Source of the DNA: Trema orientale
Taxonomy: Eukaryota; Streptophyta; Magnoliopsida; Rosales; Cannabaceae
NCBI GenBank assembly: GCA_002914845.1
Contig: JXTC01000292.1
Coordinates: 319,427 to 383,426, forward strand
Length of the DNA: 64,000 nucleotides
Direction of reading: 5' to 3'
The position numbers were made by a program, and so were the translations under genes. The notes under the pieces are model-generated. The model was given only the letters and a program-made list of their open reading frames with translations. It did no database searches and was not told where the DNA came from. Below are positions 12,006 through 23,441 of the stretch, piece by piece. How positions within the stretch are numbered: the first letter of the stretch is position 1; the number at the start of each line of letters is the position of its first letter.

Positions 12006-14035
12006 GTCAGGCAAAAGGATCCTGGGACTGTGTTCGTTGCTGTCGGCAGCGGGCAGGCTGGTATTTGAATAGCGCACACCCTTTTGCGTGAATGCTTTAC
12101 TGTGAGGGCTGGTGCCTCTGAACTTGGCCCGGCACAAGGGTTGGTTCGTCTTGCCGCCAAGTACAAGGTTAGTCTCATATATTAGTGTATAATGCTATTT
12201 ATCATATTCTTGTAATGTTACATAATTGTATAGAAATTTATGGTTTTAAATATCTTTTACGGCAAAGGTTTAGAGAATTCAAATTTAGGAATTAAATAGT
12301 GGATGTTGATGGCGGTCCTACTATAAATGGCTTAATCAGAATACATACATAATTATCTCGTTACTAGCCATTATAAATAGCATTAGGCATTAGTTGATAT
12401 GTTGGTCTGATTTGTTCTTTTGTGCTTGAACTTTTTGTATGTTACGACTGTGGCATAGAGCCTTAGTTAACGGTTTTACTAGTTGTTGGCTGCCAACATT
12501 TTTTTCCCTCCTTTTGGTTTGGTAACATGGAGTTGACACCACAGATTATATCGAATGAAGAATCGAAACGTTGGAATGCTGTGGAATCCGCATTCCAAGA
12601 TGCTGAATCCATTGCCAAAGCAATTGGAAACGCCAGCAAAGTTGTGGTAACGATCAGCCAGGAAGTCTCGACGTTGGAAGCTTTAAGAGTCGTCCAAGCT
12701 GCCGAGCTGGCTGGCATTGGCCATGTGGCAATAGTCTATGATGGGAACACGGCTTCTGCGTCAACGTACAATTTACAGGATGGAACCTCATTCTTCAACA
12801 ACCTAACCTATTCTCACGATCTCAACCATGGAGCATACCAGAATTTCTGCAGAAAGTAACTGAAACAGACGTCAGCTACACATTTATAAAGATGAGTTTG
12901 ACTGAAGACATTTTCGCCTGAGAGTGCCTATAATGTTATTGTGTCTGCTGAAGGAACCATTGGTGCAAACGACTACAAAGTAATGTAATGTATGCAGTAA
13001 TGTATATAGTAATTCACCATGCAAACTTCTGTTTGTAGATATTCCTTTTGTTTTTAATTTTTCTTTTTGGGGTTGACATCAAATTTTTACTCTTTATACA
13101 ATCAGGTAGTCACTTCTCAGATTGCATCACTGGTGGCCAAAGTTTTCTCAAACACTGCTGTAGCAGAAAATAAGGTTCATCTCTTACCAAAATAAGATAT
13201 ATTAGTTTGCTATTATATTGAGTTTCACTTTGTACGGCTTTCTTCTAATGTTGTGAATCCTCAGTTTTTGTAGACAAACTTTTGAAAATGTCAAAACTAG
13301 TTAACTACTATAATGGTCTTCACCTATTGATTTCTTTCATGTTTTATAGGTTGTATTGTAGAAGTATTTACAGATACATCTGCCCCCTCGAGGCCTATAG
13401 GCGATCTATTCACGTGAACTCTCTTTTCTCTGTGTCCAATTATAATATGCAAGTTAACGTTTGATTGTAAAGGTAACAGAGATGTTTTCCGCTTTTAGTT
13501 CCATTCCTGAGGATAGAAGAAGAAAAACTTATGCAGAAAAACTAGCCAAGGCAAAAGCAGAGGAAGAAGCAAGGATAGCTGCTGAGAAAGCTTGGGAAGC
13601 TGCTGTGGCAGCAAAGAAACTTGAAGAAGAGGTGAAAAAGCTCTCTGAGAAAGAAGCTCAGGCTGCTAGTTTAGCTGAAGAAGCTCAAGAGAAGGCAGAT
13701 GCTGCAGGGGCTCCATTTGAAGACCTGTTTAACAAAGCTAAAGATATTGGCTCCGGATTTTCTTGGAAAAAACTCAGCACACAGCTTGCAGCCACCATCC
13801 TCAAAAGCCCCAAGAGACACCAAAAGTACTGATTGCAACCGTCAGGGGACAGGCAAAGGCACGGACACTGCCGTCCCTGATAGCCATCATCAAACAGAAG
13901 AGTCCTGCTTTGAAATCGAAGGTGGAGCCGAGGTCAAGTTTGAGAGGCAAACAGACAGAGGCAAAGTCACCAGAAGTGAGGAAGTTGTTTGGTGGCCTGT
14001 TTAAGGAAGAAACCATATACATTGGTGGTGACTAA
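12006..14035 (+). pseudogene. Decayed PTAC16 duplicate
   Basis: Matches PTAC16 from about 9581 to the stop codon, with introns retained, so it is a DNA-level duplicate and not a retrocopy. It lacks the first about 280 bp of the coding region, including the start codon and transit peptide. It has an in-frame TGA at 12066-12068 where the parent has CGG, a 21-bp in-frame deletion near 12651, a 5-bp insertion near 12806, and a one-base shift near 13800 in the last exon. The coiled-coil exon (about 13499-13830) is still mostly readable, but no functional protein is expected. Confidence 0.9.
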
Positions 14036-14430
14036 GGCTGCTAATTTTTCTTATTTCCACCCGGGTCTATTCTTTATTTGTTACGGTCTTATTTGGCGCA
14101 TATGTGATGTGTCTTTTGCTGTTGTTCATAGGTGTATTTATCATGTGTTTCAGCAAAGAAGTTTGTATTGATTCAAGTTTTCCTGTACTCTTTTTTGTGA
14201 AAAATGAATTAAAGTATTTTAAACAATATGATCGCTTCTTCGTGAATGATTAACTTTTGAGGTTGAAATCTCAACATCCTAGTAGAGATCAACATAATGT
14301 TAGTAGTTCTGTATCAGTTTGACCCCAAACTCTAGTCATTTATTTATCTCTCTGTCTGCCAACAATAAAATCTTGTTAGCTTGCATATAGGAATCAATTT
14401 GATGAAAGGGTTACTTCAATTGAATTGGTT
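14036..14430 (+). repeat. Second copy of PTAC16 3' flank
   Basis: Diverged copy of 11541-11924 in the same order and orientation, ending at the same junction into SRRM1 exon-9 sequence. Confidence 0.75.
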
Positions 14431-15480
14431 GTGGAGTTCTTCATCTCATGTTAAGCATCGTTCCCCTTCACCAATGAGGAGGAATTCTATTGAATTCTCC
14501 AAAGCACTAGAGAAGATCTCCCATGCAAGCACCCAGTGAAAGGATGAGGTCAGTGACATGTTACTACCCGAGTATCTTGTACCATATCATTTGCATCTGT
14601 TCAACTGGTCTTCTTCTGGTAATATTTCATGGAGTTCAGTTGCATAGGGATTTTAGTAATGTTAATATTTTGTAAATATGAGATAGCACGATTGCACTAT
14701 CACTATTTTTAGGCAGCTTCATTTTATGCCTGCACTTTTTAATTTTCCATTGAAAGGCATTTTGATTTTCATAAAATCATATACAGCCCTATATATATTC
14801 TGATCTTGAATTATAGTTTTTCGACAGTTTCATGTACTAATACATCATCTTCTGCTTTTCAAGGTCATCTAGTCCATAGGGGAGTACGTTGAGGCAACCA
14901 AGGGGCGAATGACTCAGGACGTTAGCTCTAGTCCTCCAAGGTAACCAAGAAAACAGAAACTTCGTCACGCCAGTACATAAATAAGTGAAGAAACAAGGTA
15001 AGAAAAATATTTTTTGAATTGTTCTTGATACTTTTATCTTTCATTGGCACTCGGAGCCTTTTAGTTGGTCTGTTTACTTATTCCGAGGACCCTGCCAGAT
15101 TGTCTACTGCATGCACTGTATTCTGGTGAAGGTAGAAAATCTGAGGACAAGGGTCGCTCTCATTCAAAAAATGTTAAAGGAGAGCAGTCAGCAGTATAAT
15201 TTAGATTTTCTGCATAGACATCTGTTGAGAAAGGCTTTAATAAACATAGTGGCATTTTTTATTCTGGTTATCCGGAAAATGATATCCACAATACTGGAGG
15301 TAAGGAAAAGGGAAAACACGAAAGATCGGAAAGGCGAGAAACAGCTTCTGAACTGAAGATGATTATAGTTCTGATCCTGAAAAGATGACAGGTCACATGT
15401 ATGAGGCAAAGAGGGGAAAGAGGAAAAGAGATCAGCATAAAGAGAAGCGACAAATATGTGAGGACCTACGTAATTCTAAG
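14431..15480 (+). pseudogene. Decayed 3' half of SRRM1-like gene (tandem copy 3)
   Basis: Follows the parent from about 5908: end of exon 9 (14431-14550), intron, exon 11 (about 14862-14998) and the charged last exon (about 15085-15475). Exon 10 is deleted. Reading is broken by stops and shifts, for example a TAG in the exon-11 copy near 14877 and ACTGAAGAT for the parental GATGATGAT region. Charged-tail codons stay recognisable (GGAAAGAGGAAAAGAGAT). Confidence 0.85.
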
Positions 15481-16225
15481 TTGTCATTTTGCCTTTCTGA
15501 TAGTAACCTTTAGATTTTTTATGGAATATTATCTGTTTGATTAAATTCTGGCAGCTGAAATGGATAGTGGGGAAGCTCTGAGCAAATCTCTCCGTTGCAA
15601 CTTCATGGAGGTCTTGGTGCTAGAGTTTCTGGTAATGGGGTTGCAATTGTTTTCCAATGAACGTGGAAGGCTTTTTACTGTGTTATATGGTTTTGTTTGA
15701 TGTCGACCGCGAGTACTTCTCTAGGTAGGAGTCTCATACTAGTCTCTAGTTGATTGATCTTATTCATCTTTTTAAGACAACTAAACTACAGACCTTGATG
15801 GTTTCATTATTTTGTGACTGTTAGGTTGACGGGCATATTATCCAGTTGACAAGGTTGAGCAGGCAGATCCACACTTTTTTACATGAACATGGTGAAAAAT
15901 TCTATCTTTTACTGGCTTTTATAGAAGAAGAACATAGTTTCTGTGGGTCAATTCTCTATGTACAGTTTTTATTAGCATATACCGCTTTGTCTCTGCATAT
16001 ACAGGGCGCCTAGTATGAAGCCCATAAGTTGCAATGACTTTCGTAATTAAAAAGGAGGAGAGGGGGGGTTGGTGTTTATAAAACTTGTACACAACGACGC
16101 TGCTAGATTTTTCTCGTGAAGTTTCTTTTGAGTGTCGACTCACTTAAAAAGAAAAGTGAAAAAAAAAAAAGGTTGTGTATTAGAGCAGTATAATCTCTGA
16201 ATAAATATATATATATATATAAAGA

Positions 16226-16397
16226 GGGGATGGCTACGGTAGGGGCGTCCCTACGTAGGGTTATGCTTTAATTATCGTTGGATGGGAATCTGTGGGGAAT
16301 AACGGGAATCTGTGGAGAATCTATTTATATACAGATTCTCATCCAACGGTGAATAGACAGAGCCCTACGTAGGGGTGCCCCTACTGTAGACGCGCCC
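16226..16397 (+). mobile_element. Foldback MITE, family A, copy 2
   Basis: Begins GGGGATGGCTACGGTAGGGG and ends CTACTGTAGACGCGCCC, the same orientation as the copy at 1565. The interior repeats CGTTGGATGGGAATCTGTGG and a complementary arm. It lies beside a TA microsatellite. Confidence 0.8.
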
Positions 16398-16584
16398 AAT
16401 ATAAAGAAGACTTCTCAATAATTTTAATTTTTTTGTGAACATGAATAAATATTGAAAAAAATAGTGATAGTATTAAATTTTTTTAATACTGATAAATATT
16501 ATTAAATTTTTTTAATACCGATAAATAGTATTAAGTTTTTTTGTCCAACCACCAAATTAATCACTACAGTAAGATATGGATCTA

Positions 16585-16754
16585 GCGCGTTTACAGTAGG
16601 GGCGCCCCTACGTAGGGTCCTGTCTATTCACCGTTGGATGGGAATCTGTATATAAATAGATTCTCCACAGATTCTCGTTATTCCCCACAAATTTCCATCC
16701 AACGATAATTAAAGCATGATTTTATGTAGGAACGCTCCTACCGTAGTCATCCCT
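16585..16754 (-). mobile_element. Foldback MITE, family A, copy 3 (reverse)
   Basis: Reads as the reverse complement of copy 2: begins GCGCGTTTACAGTAGGGGCG and ends CTACCGTAGTCATCCC. With copy 2 it forms a head-to-head pair separated by about 190 bp. Confidence 0.8.
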
Positions 16755-17030
16755 AATTTAAATTATTATAAATTCCCTACCACGCAAATATTTCTTCTCT
16801 TTTCTATTACCTGTCAATTTGGGGGTCACACATAATCCCACTTCAGAATATTTCTGTGGTTGCGTTGGCGGATATACTTGTCAGATCACTTGTCTGCTTA
16901 AACCGTGCTCGTTAAAAAAAATATCTGGCCTTCAACTTTTTGGTAGTGGATGCACTATGTTAGCTATGCGGTTGTACTTATGTGCAGTCTAATCATTGTC
17001 ACCTTTATTTGAAACAACGTCAAATCTTCT

Positions 17031-18504
17031 GTGGAAACTTAATTTGTTGTTTTATGTCACAATAAAGATGAATATGGTTAGATAATTAGGATAGAAGTGG
17101 TAGTCCTTTTTTTTTTTTTTTTGAAAAGGAAGTAGTAGTACATTTTCTTGGTCACGTTGATAGAGGGAGAGGAAGAGATATTGGCAATCAACTACGGGCA
17201 GGGTGATTGGCAATAGCAATTAAAATATACAATGGATGAAAAGGACATATTACTAACGACCAACGTGGTAAATCCAAATATCAATAATCTTCCATACATA
17301 TTTGTTTAAATGTGAGCCTACTGTCACTCCTTAGTTTGTTCTCCCCACATTTTCATTAATTAAACTTTTACATTACAAAAATATCCTTGCATAAAATTAC
17401 ATAAAACTACAAATTTTATTTTATTATGGAGACAAAAAATTCCTGAACACACACCCATTAAACAATCAGTATCCACACGAGCCATTGTTGCTAAACTGAC
17501 AAATTTTTTGACTTTTCTGCTCTCTTTGTTTCTTTAAACCAAATTTATGTAATTTTGTTTTTTACTTCTTAATTTAGTACTGCACCAGCTAAACGGGCTC
17601 TCTATATGGTAGATTTTCGGATTTCTAATCCTAATTTAAGTTTTTCGTAACTGTTGTTTTTCAAACCCTCCCTATACAAGTTTTTTGGATTGTGACACAA
17701 CCTAATACTGAATATTAATATTGAATGCATAAATTTAGTAAGTGGAAAGGGGAGAATAAGAGATGTATGCATAATGATATTATGTCAATTGCATTTGTAT
17801 TTGAAGACTTATTTAATTTTATTCTATCAGAATCAACACCTAACTACATGCTCTAGGTTGAGGGAAGAAGAGGGGACTACGCAGAGAAATTTTAAATTAG
17901 GCAAAATTTAGGGAAAGAAAAGATTGAAACTAATGCCATAGGGTTTGTAATTTAGAGGGTAACGAGTTTCCTAAAAGAGTAATAAATGGTAAATGATTGA
18001 GGTGAACAAAGCAGCATAAGAAAGAAAAAAAAATTGGGTTGAAAGTTTCTGGGTGGAAAAATAAAAATAAATTTTTAATGGTAAGGCTATTTTTGAATAA
18101 TAAATGGGTACAATAAGTAGTAGTTGAATTTTGAATTTAAGATGGGTGATTTTAGCTGAGGTGTAGGGAGAGCATACTGATATGTAGTAATAGAGTCACC
18201 ATTCGTCTAATTACATTCGCTTATGCATTAAATTGTAATATAATGCAATTGAGAATTTTTTTATTTTTTTTTATAAATTGAATAAAAGATGATGAAATGC
18301 ATGCATGATGATCGCTTTATCATGAATATGGGAGTTCATGGGAAGGTCTCATATATATATATATGCTCATGCATGGATTACGGTACTATGTACATATGTA
18401 CGTACGTGTATTAAAAAATATATATATATGTAAATATGTATATACGTATAAGCTTTCTCACGACTGTTCTTCTCTGTTACAGTGTGATGTAATATATATA
18501 TATA
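17031..18504. other. A+T-rich intergenic, no gene seen
   Basis: No convincing ORF or RNA gene on either strand. TA-rich microsatellite tracts occur near 18350 and 18420. It probably consists of old repeat sequence that I cannot classify. Confidence 0.4.
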
Positions 18505-18748
18505 GGAACCAATCCAGTAGGTATTTTTTTTTTTTTATTTATATATAAGTATCATTTTGACCAATTAAAATTTTTTTTTGTACATTTTTTTATATTAAAA
18601 AGTAGGAGAGAGAAAAAGTATTAATGATGCACGTCTTTTCATGCACCTCATTTTAGCCGTTAGATCACTATTAGATAATGATCTAGCGACTAAAAAAAAA
18701 TACCTATACATAAGTGTAAAAAAAAAAAAACCTACTGGATTGGCAACC
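18505..18748. mobile_element. MITE with long T-tract termini (family B)
   Basis: Left end GGAACCAATCCAGTAGGTA followed by a T-run. Right end is an A-run followed by CCTACTGGATTGGCAACC. The termini are inverted copies of about 20 bp plus the homopolymer. It lies in TA-repeat DNA, so the target duplication cannot be resolved. Confidence 0.7.
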
Positions 18749-18762
18749 ATATATATATATAA

Positions 18763-18954
18763 TGAGGAATGCTAGCAACACTCTCTTTTACACTCTCTTT
18801 TGCACTCTTTTAATTTTACTGCTTGACACGTGGATTCCACTATGATTTGTTGCATTATTAAAATATTAAAATGGATAGTGGAATCCATGTGTCAGACAGT
18901 GAGACTAGAGAGTGTAAAAGAGAGTGAGAAAGAGAATGCATTTAGCATTTCTCA
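18763..18954. mobile_element. MITE with TGAGAAATGCT-type termini (family C)
   Basis: About 192 bp. Left terminus TGAGGAATGCTAGCAACACT, right terminus GCATTTAGCATTTCTCA. CTCTCTTTTACACTCTC in the left arm pairs with GAGAGTGTAAAAGAGAG in the right arm. A possible 7-bp TSD TATATAA flanks it, but in low-complexity DNA. It lies 14 bp from the family-B element. Confidence 0.75.
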
Positions 18955-20530
18955 TATATAATAGGCACCTGCGTACGCATTAATATTGAAGGGTAAATAA
19001 GTCATGAATCATGATCAGAGGCGTCTTTATTTCAACTGTATATAAATATGCGTTTAAGTCCACATATATTTCCGATGATGAAGTTGTGTTTGAAAACTTT
19101 GCGTATACAATTTATGAACATGCATATCTCATACTTATTGATTAGTTGACGGTAGTCTAATCGATCAAAGTAAAATTAGCATAATTAACATAAAATTTAA
19201 ACGAAAAACAGATGACATGGGTTTATATCTATCGATCATTAATTTTCGGCTGGCGCAGGAATATATTTTCATTTATATGAAAGAATATTACACGTGATTA
19301 GCGTTGTATATACATCAAGAATATTCAATATATATAAATCAAAGCAATAAAACAAAGATGGTACTAAAAAAACAAATTAAATTGATTAAATTTACTTGTA
19401 GTTCGATTTCACATCATCAAATAAATATTAATACAAATAAAGGAAAAACTTATAGTACCACCCAGCTTTCCAGAATTGTAAATAAATGCAGCATAAACGA
19501 AGAGCAAATTAAATAGCAAATAAAGTAATGATATTATCCATGTGTAACGTAAAAATCCAAATTGCAAAATAAATGAACCGAAAATTACTCGTATACCATA
19601 CATATATATATATAAAACGTTAAAATTCGAATTCTCACTGGCCCTCTCCTCCAAATTAATATATTGTTCGAGTATTTAGATATATTGCATGATCAATTGA
19701 AAGGAAAGAGTTCAAATAAATATTAGTCCGTACATACATGTGTTGGTATTTGCTCAAAATATTTGAGAACTATAATTAAGATTAAGTTTTGCTAGAATTG
19801 ATCGAATACGTAGCTGATTATTATTAGTGTTGCTCAAGAAAATGGCTTGGATTTATTTGATCACTTTTGATCTAATTGTCTTATACATAAATACATACGC
19901 AAATATGACAATCTAGCTGGGGTTTCATTGAGTTACTACATGTGATCTAACCCATGCTATATATGTAAACCATAATGTTTCAAGTTCAACCAACACAATT
20001 AGGATCTCCTCCTTTTTTCTTTTCCTTTTTTGGCTTGCTTTATTCATCTCTATATCCCCAAATATATATTACATGCATGATTTAATGTTATTAGAGGAGT
20101 AAAATAAACTTATAATACGCTTATAGTAAGTTTCGCTAAGTCCCGATTAAATAGTTTTCGATTATTCCACATTAGGGCATATAGTTTAATCTTACTTTTC
20201 TAATATGATTAATTGCTTCTATTCTTGATTGATTAGATTGAGGGGGAAAAAAAACTTGAATTGTCATATATTGAAGAAATTATTTAATTGATTGCACAAC
20301 TAGCGTTGATCACCAAAAACTCGTTGACATAAGTACTATTCAATGAGAAAAGATCTACACCATTATAATGAACGAAAATAACATCCATGGACGAAATTAA
20401 ATCACACATGAAGATATAAACACATCAATATATAAACAAATAAAATGAATAAAATAAAATAGATCTCTCATATAGCTAGATCAAGGAAAACAAAAAGTAC
20501 CATATATAACAATGTGCGATATCTTCAAAC
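18955..20530. other. A+T-rich intergenic, no gene seen
   Basis: 3' flank of the zinc-finger gene on the opposite strand. Nothing coding is supported. Confidence 0.4.
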
Positions 20531-21100
20531 TCAAAAGAACTTTCTGGTAGCCATATTTGAAGGCGTTGATGAGTCCTGATCAGGGCGCTCACGCCCCAGT
20601 CTAAGCTCGAGGTCTAGTTGATGATGATCTGATGGATCCGAGGAGCTATTGCGGCCGGCATGATCAGATGACTTTCCTTGAACTTGATCATCATCATCCC
20701 TAGTAGTATTACCTTCTTTGTCAAGATCAAACCAAGGGTTTGGAGACGAGTACGAGGAAAGCATCCTCGGAATTTCCAAAGACCGTTGTTGTTGTTGTTG
20801 TTGAGTTTCGTGGTTAATTAATGAAAAGGGACGTGGAACTAATTGCTTGAGCTTGGCTTTGTCCTTTCGGTGGATATTCATGTGGCCCCCTAAGGCTTGT
20901 GCGTTTGAGAAGCCTCTTTTACAGAAGGTGCACTCATACGACCTTGCTGATGATGATGATGATGATCCACCGACTGGCGCAGTTGATTGTTGATCATGTT
21001 GATCGTGATGATAATGATCATCCTGATCTGATTCCGACATGATCATCGGTATAGCTTCGTCGGGATTTTCTTGGTTTGGCTGCTCTGATGATGAATCCAT
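20531..21100 (-). CDS. Single C2H2 (QALGGH) zinc-finger transcription factor, probable repressor
   Basis: An intronless 189-codon gene. One C2H2 finger spans residues 57-77 (C57, C60, H73, H77) with the plant-specific QALGGH helix (68-73) and the extension [12 protein letters not shown], as in the SUPERMAN/TAC1/RABBIT EARS group. Before it are acidic/His-rich and Ser-rich stretches. After it comes a poly-Gln run (about 100-105). At the C-terminus LDLELRLG (162-169) is an EAR motif of the LxLxL type, which recruits TOPLESS-class corepressors. The spacer around the finger looks most like TAC1, but I cannot fix orthology. I chose the ATG at 21098-21100, giving MDSSSEQP. An upstream in-frame ATG at 21175 would add 25 hydrophobic residues untypical of the family. 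Confidence 0.9.
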   Translation of the reverse strand: MDSSSEQPNQENPDEAIPMIMSESDQDDHYHHDQHDQQSTAPVGGSSSSSSARSYECTFCKRGFSNAQALGGHMNIHRKDKAKLKQLVPRPFSLINHETQQQQQQRSLEIPRMLSSYSSPNPWFDLDKEGNTTRDDDDQVQGKSSDHAGRNSSSDPSDHHQLDLELRLGRERPDQDSSTPSNMATRKFF

Positions 21101-23441
21101 ATATAATTGAGCAGTAGTACAAGAGAGATGATCAAAGAGAGAAAGATACAAAGATAGGGAGAGAAATGGGGTCAACCGGCGCTTAATATCGTAGAGTGAT
21201 GATCAGAAGGGGTTTTGATAAACTATTTTAGACAAAAGTCTGTCTTTTAGCTATAGGTTCTAGAAATTAATGATCTGTCTACAACTTCGAAATACGCTAT
21301 ATATAAAACGTAACATTCAATAATCAAAGGACAAAATAGCCTGAACTTTTTTTTTTCCCCTTTTTGGGTTGAGAAAAAATTAAATAGCCTGAAGTCATAT
21401 ATGGTAAAGGAAATTGTCTTAATATATACTTTTGTTTTTAAAGAAATTATTATTATCAAGTGTATATCTGTCAATTCTGTAATTTTAAGTGGTTTAGTAG
21501 TATTCTAGTTTTTGTTTTATTATGTATATGATGATGGTGCATATATCATATTTTTGCATATTGTAGTTATAAATTAATGGAGAATAATCATATAGACATG
21601 TATACATACATCATATTAATTAAGCATGTCTTTTCTATCCCATCTCCCCTTATTTTCTTCTTTATTAAGGCAAAAATAGTTGAAATAAATGGTATTATCT
21701 TTTTCAAGTTCATAATTAATTTTATATATAGTTCGCTGCTCCTTTTGAGATAGTTAAAAGACAAAAGGTTAAAGGATCCATGGCTATTGGCTAGACAAAA
21801 ATCAAACCGTCCAACCAGATATGGCGAAGAGCCTCCTTTATATATTGCCTAAATGTGTTGATTAATAGGACTGTAACCTTCAGATACATATGCATTGTCT
21901 TTGGAAATAAAAGATACATAGAATACACTAATTGTATATACATATATGATAAATCATGCATATATAATATATAATGGTATTGGGGCACCAAGCTGATCGG
22001 CTAGCTATAGCCTTCTCTTTTTGTTAATGATATCATATATGGTACTTGATCTCAACGATCATTATAATATGAAAGCGAAATTGTTTTGCAATGGATATGA
22101 AAACATAATTATTGCAAATATCTCCCGCGATACTTCCAAGGGAAAAAATTTTAATAACAAAAGATGCATGCACCTTCTTTGTTAAATCTCACTTTCTTTA
22201 TGTTACTTTGGTTCTTTTCAAATGCCAAGAAATCTGATTATATCCAAACATTAGTTGATTTGTCCGTAAAGAGTAATCAAAGACGTCAAACTTTACTGAA
22301 ACATCATTTACTTCAACGTTTGATTCATTCCAATAGCACTATTGCCAGTCATGAACACTTGACACACTACTTTATTAATTTGATTAGTATTATATTTGGC
22401 CGACCTGACTCAGCCAAAGCTGCCATGTGCCTGTTGCCAATTGCCAATTGTTCTTGATTAATTTTACCGACATTTGGGCTCCAAAAATGCTTGCCAGCTG
22501 GCATTTCATTAGCCCTAGATCTTTGCCACGTGGAAGCTAATTGAGAGGAGACGTGGTTGGGAACGTAGAATGTTTCGGCAGTAGTTTTTAATTTTTATTT
22601 TTTGGTCCCTTTTCTTCTTTTGTAACGTTAAAATTAGTTCCCGTACGGTCAACGAGAAAAAGGCAAGTAATTATTAGGTCATGACTCACGAGTCAAATGC
22701 CTGGGTTGTCGTTTTTATTTTATTTATATATTTTTAACACGTTGAATTGAAAATATACCCAATATACTTTATGGTGGATACATAATATATGGATTGTCAA
22801 TTAAGAGAGTTTATATAAGATATGTCACGTACATTTAAAACCGTAAAATCACTGACTGAACCATATTTATATGCTTTGTAAACACAGTCAACATTATCAA
22901 GCGTGTCAAAGTCCCCCATTTTCTATGAATGAAGGAAAACACAACAGGCATTTTGAAAAACCGAACAGAGGTAGTCGTCTGCATTGCCTCCGAAACTCGG
23001 AACAAACTATAATTTTGAGAAAAAACTAAAACGGAAAACGATCTTAGGAGCGACAACAAAATTGACCAAGTATAAGATGGTGAAAGTGAACGATAAACGA
23101 CAATATCATCCAAAAAACGAAATCAATATAAAATGGCACTTGCTTCTAAAAGTGACAAGACGAAAACGACAATAGCTCAAAAAACGACATTAATATAAAA
23201 AGGCACTGACTTCCCAAAACGACAACAGATTAAAAACTACAATGAAATTGAAACGGGCAAGAAGCAGTAAAACAACAATGGCTTCAAGAAACGACATTAA
23301 TATAAGGAAACGACAAAAGGACTCAAAAGGAACCACAAATGACAAATGAAATGGACATATATCAAAGAAAGAAGAAAAAAGACATCAAGTCATCAACGGC
23401 TCAATAGTACCGTACCTATAATCTATCTATAATAATAATAA
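21101..23441. other. Zinc-finger upstream region and repeat-rich intergenic
   Basis: No gene is supported. A G-box-containing stretch (GCCACGTGG, 22526-22534) lies 1.4 kb upstream of the zinc finger. From about 23030 to 23340 the sequence is purine-rich with a recurring degenerate AAACGACATTAATATAA motif, probably a decayed tandem repeat. Confidence 0.4.

Larger units (their letters stand above)
15481..17030 (+). repeat. Copy 3 of the SRRM1-PTAC16 intergenic region, interrupted
   Basis: 15520-16000 matches 7520-8235 and about 16800-17000 matches 8870-9110, for example TCAGAATATTTCTGTGGTTGC. The central part, about 16000-16790, carries two family-A MITEs and A+T-rich sequence. No PTAC16 coding sequence follows, so copy 3 ends upstream of where that gene would start. 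Confidence 0.7.

Noticed and set aside
19304..19654. Overlapping short ORFs on both strands
   Set aside because: A+T-rich, low-complexity translations with no family features; chance frames.
20900..21000. GAT/ATG-rich repeat at the zinc-finger locus as a separate microsatellite
   Set aside because: It encodes the Ser and acidic runs of the zinc-finger protein on the minus strand, so it is part of the gene.
22164..22457. 97-codon forward ORF upstream of the TIR element
   Set aside because: No recognisable motif, no codon bias different from flanks, no splice partner. Reported as intergenic.
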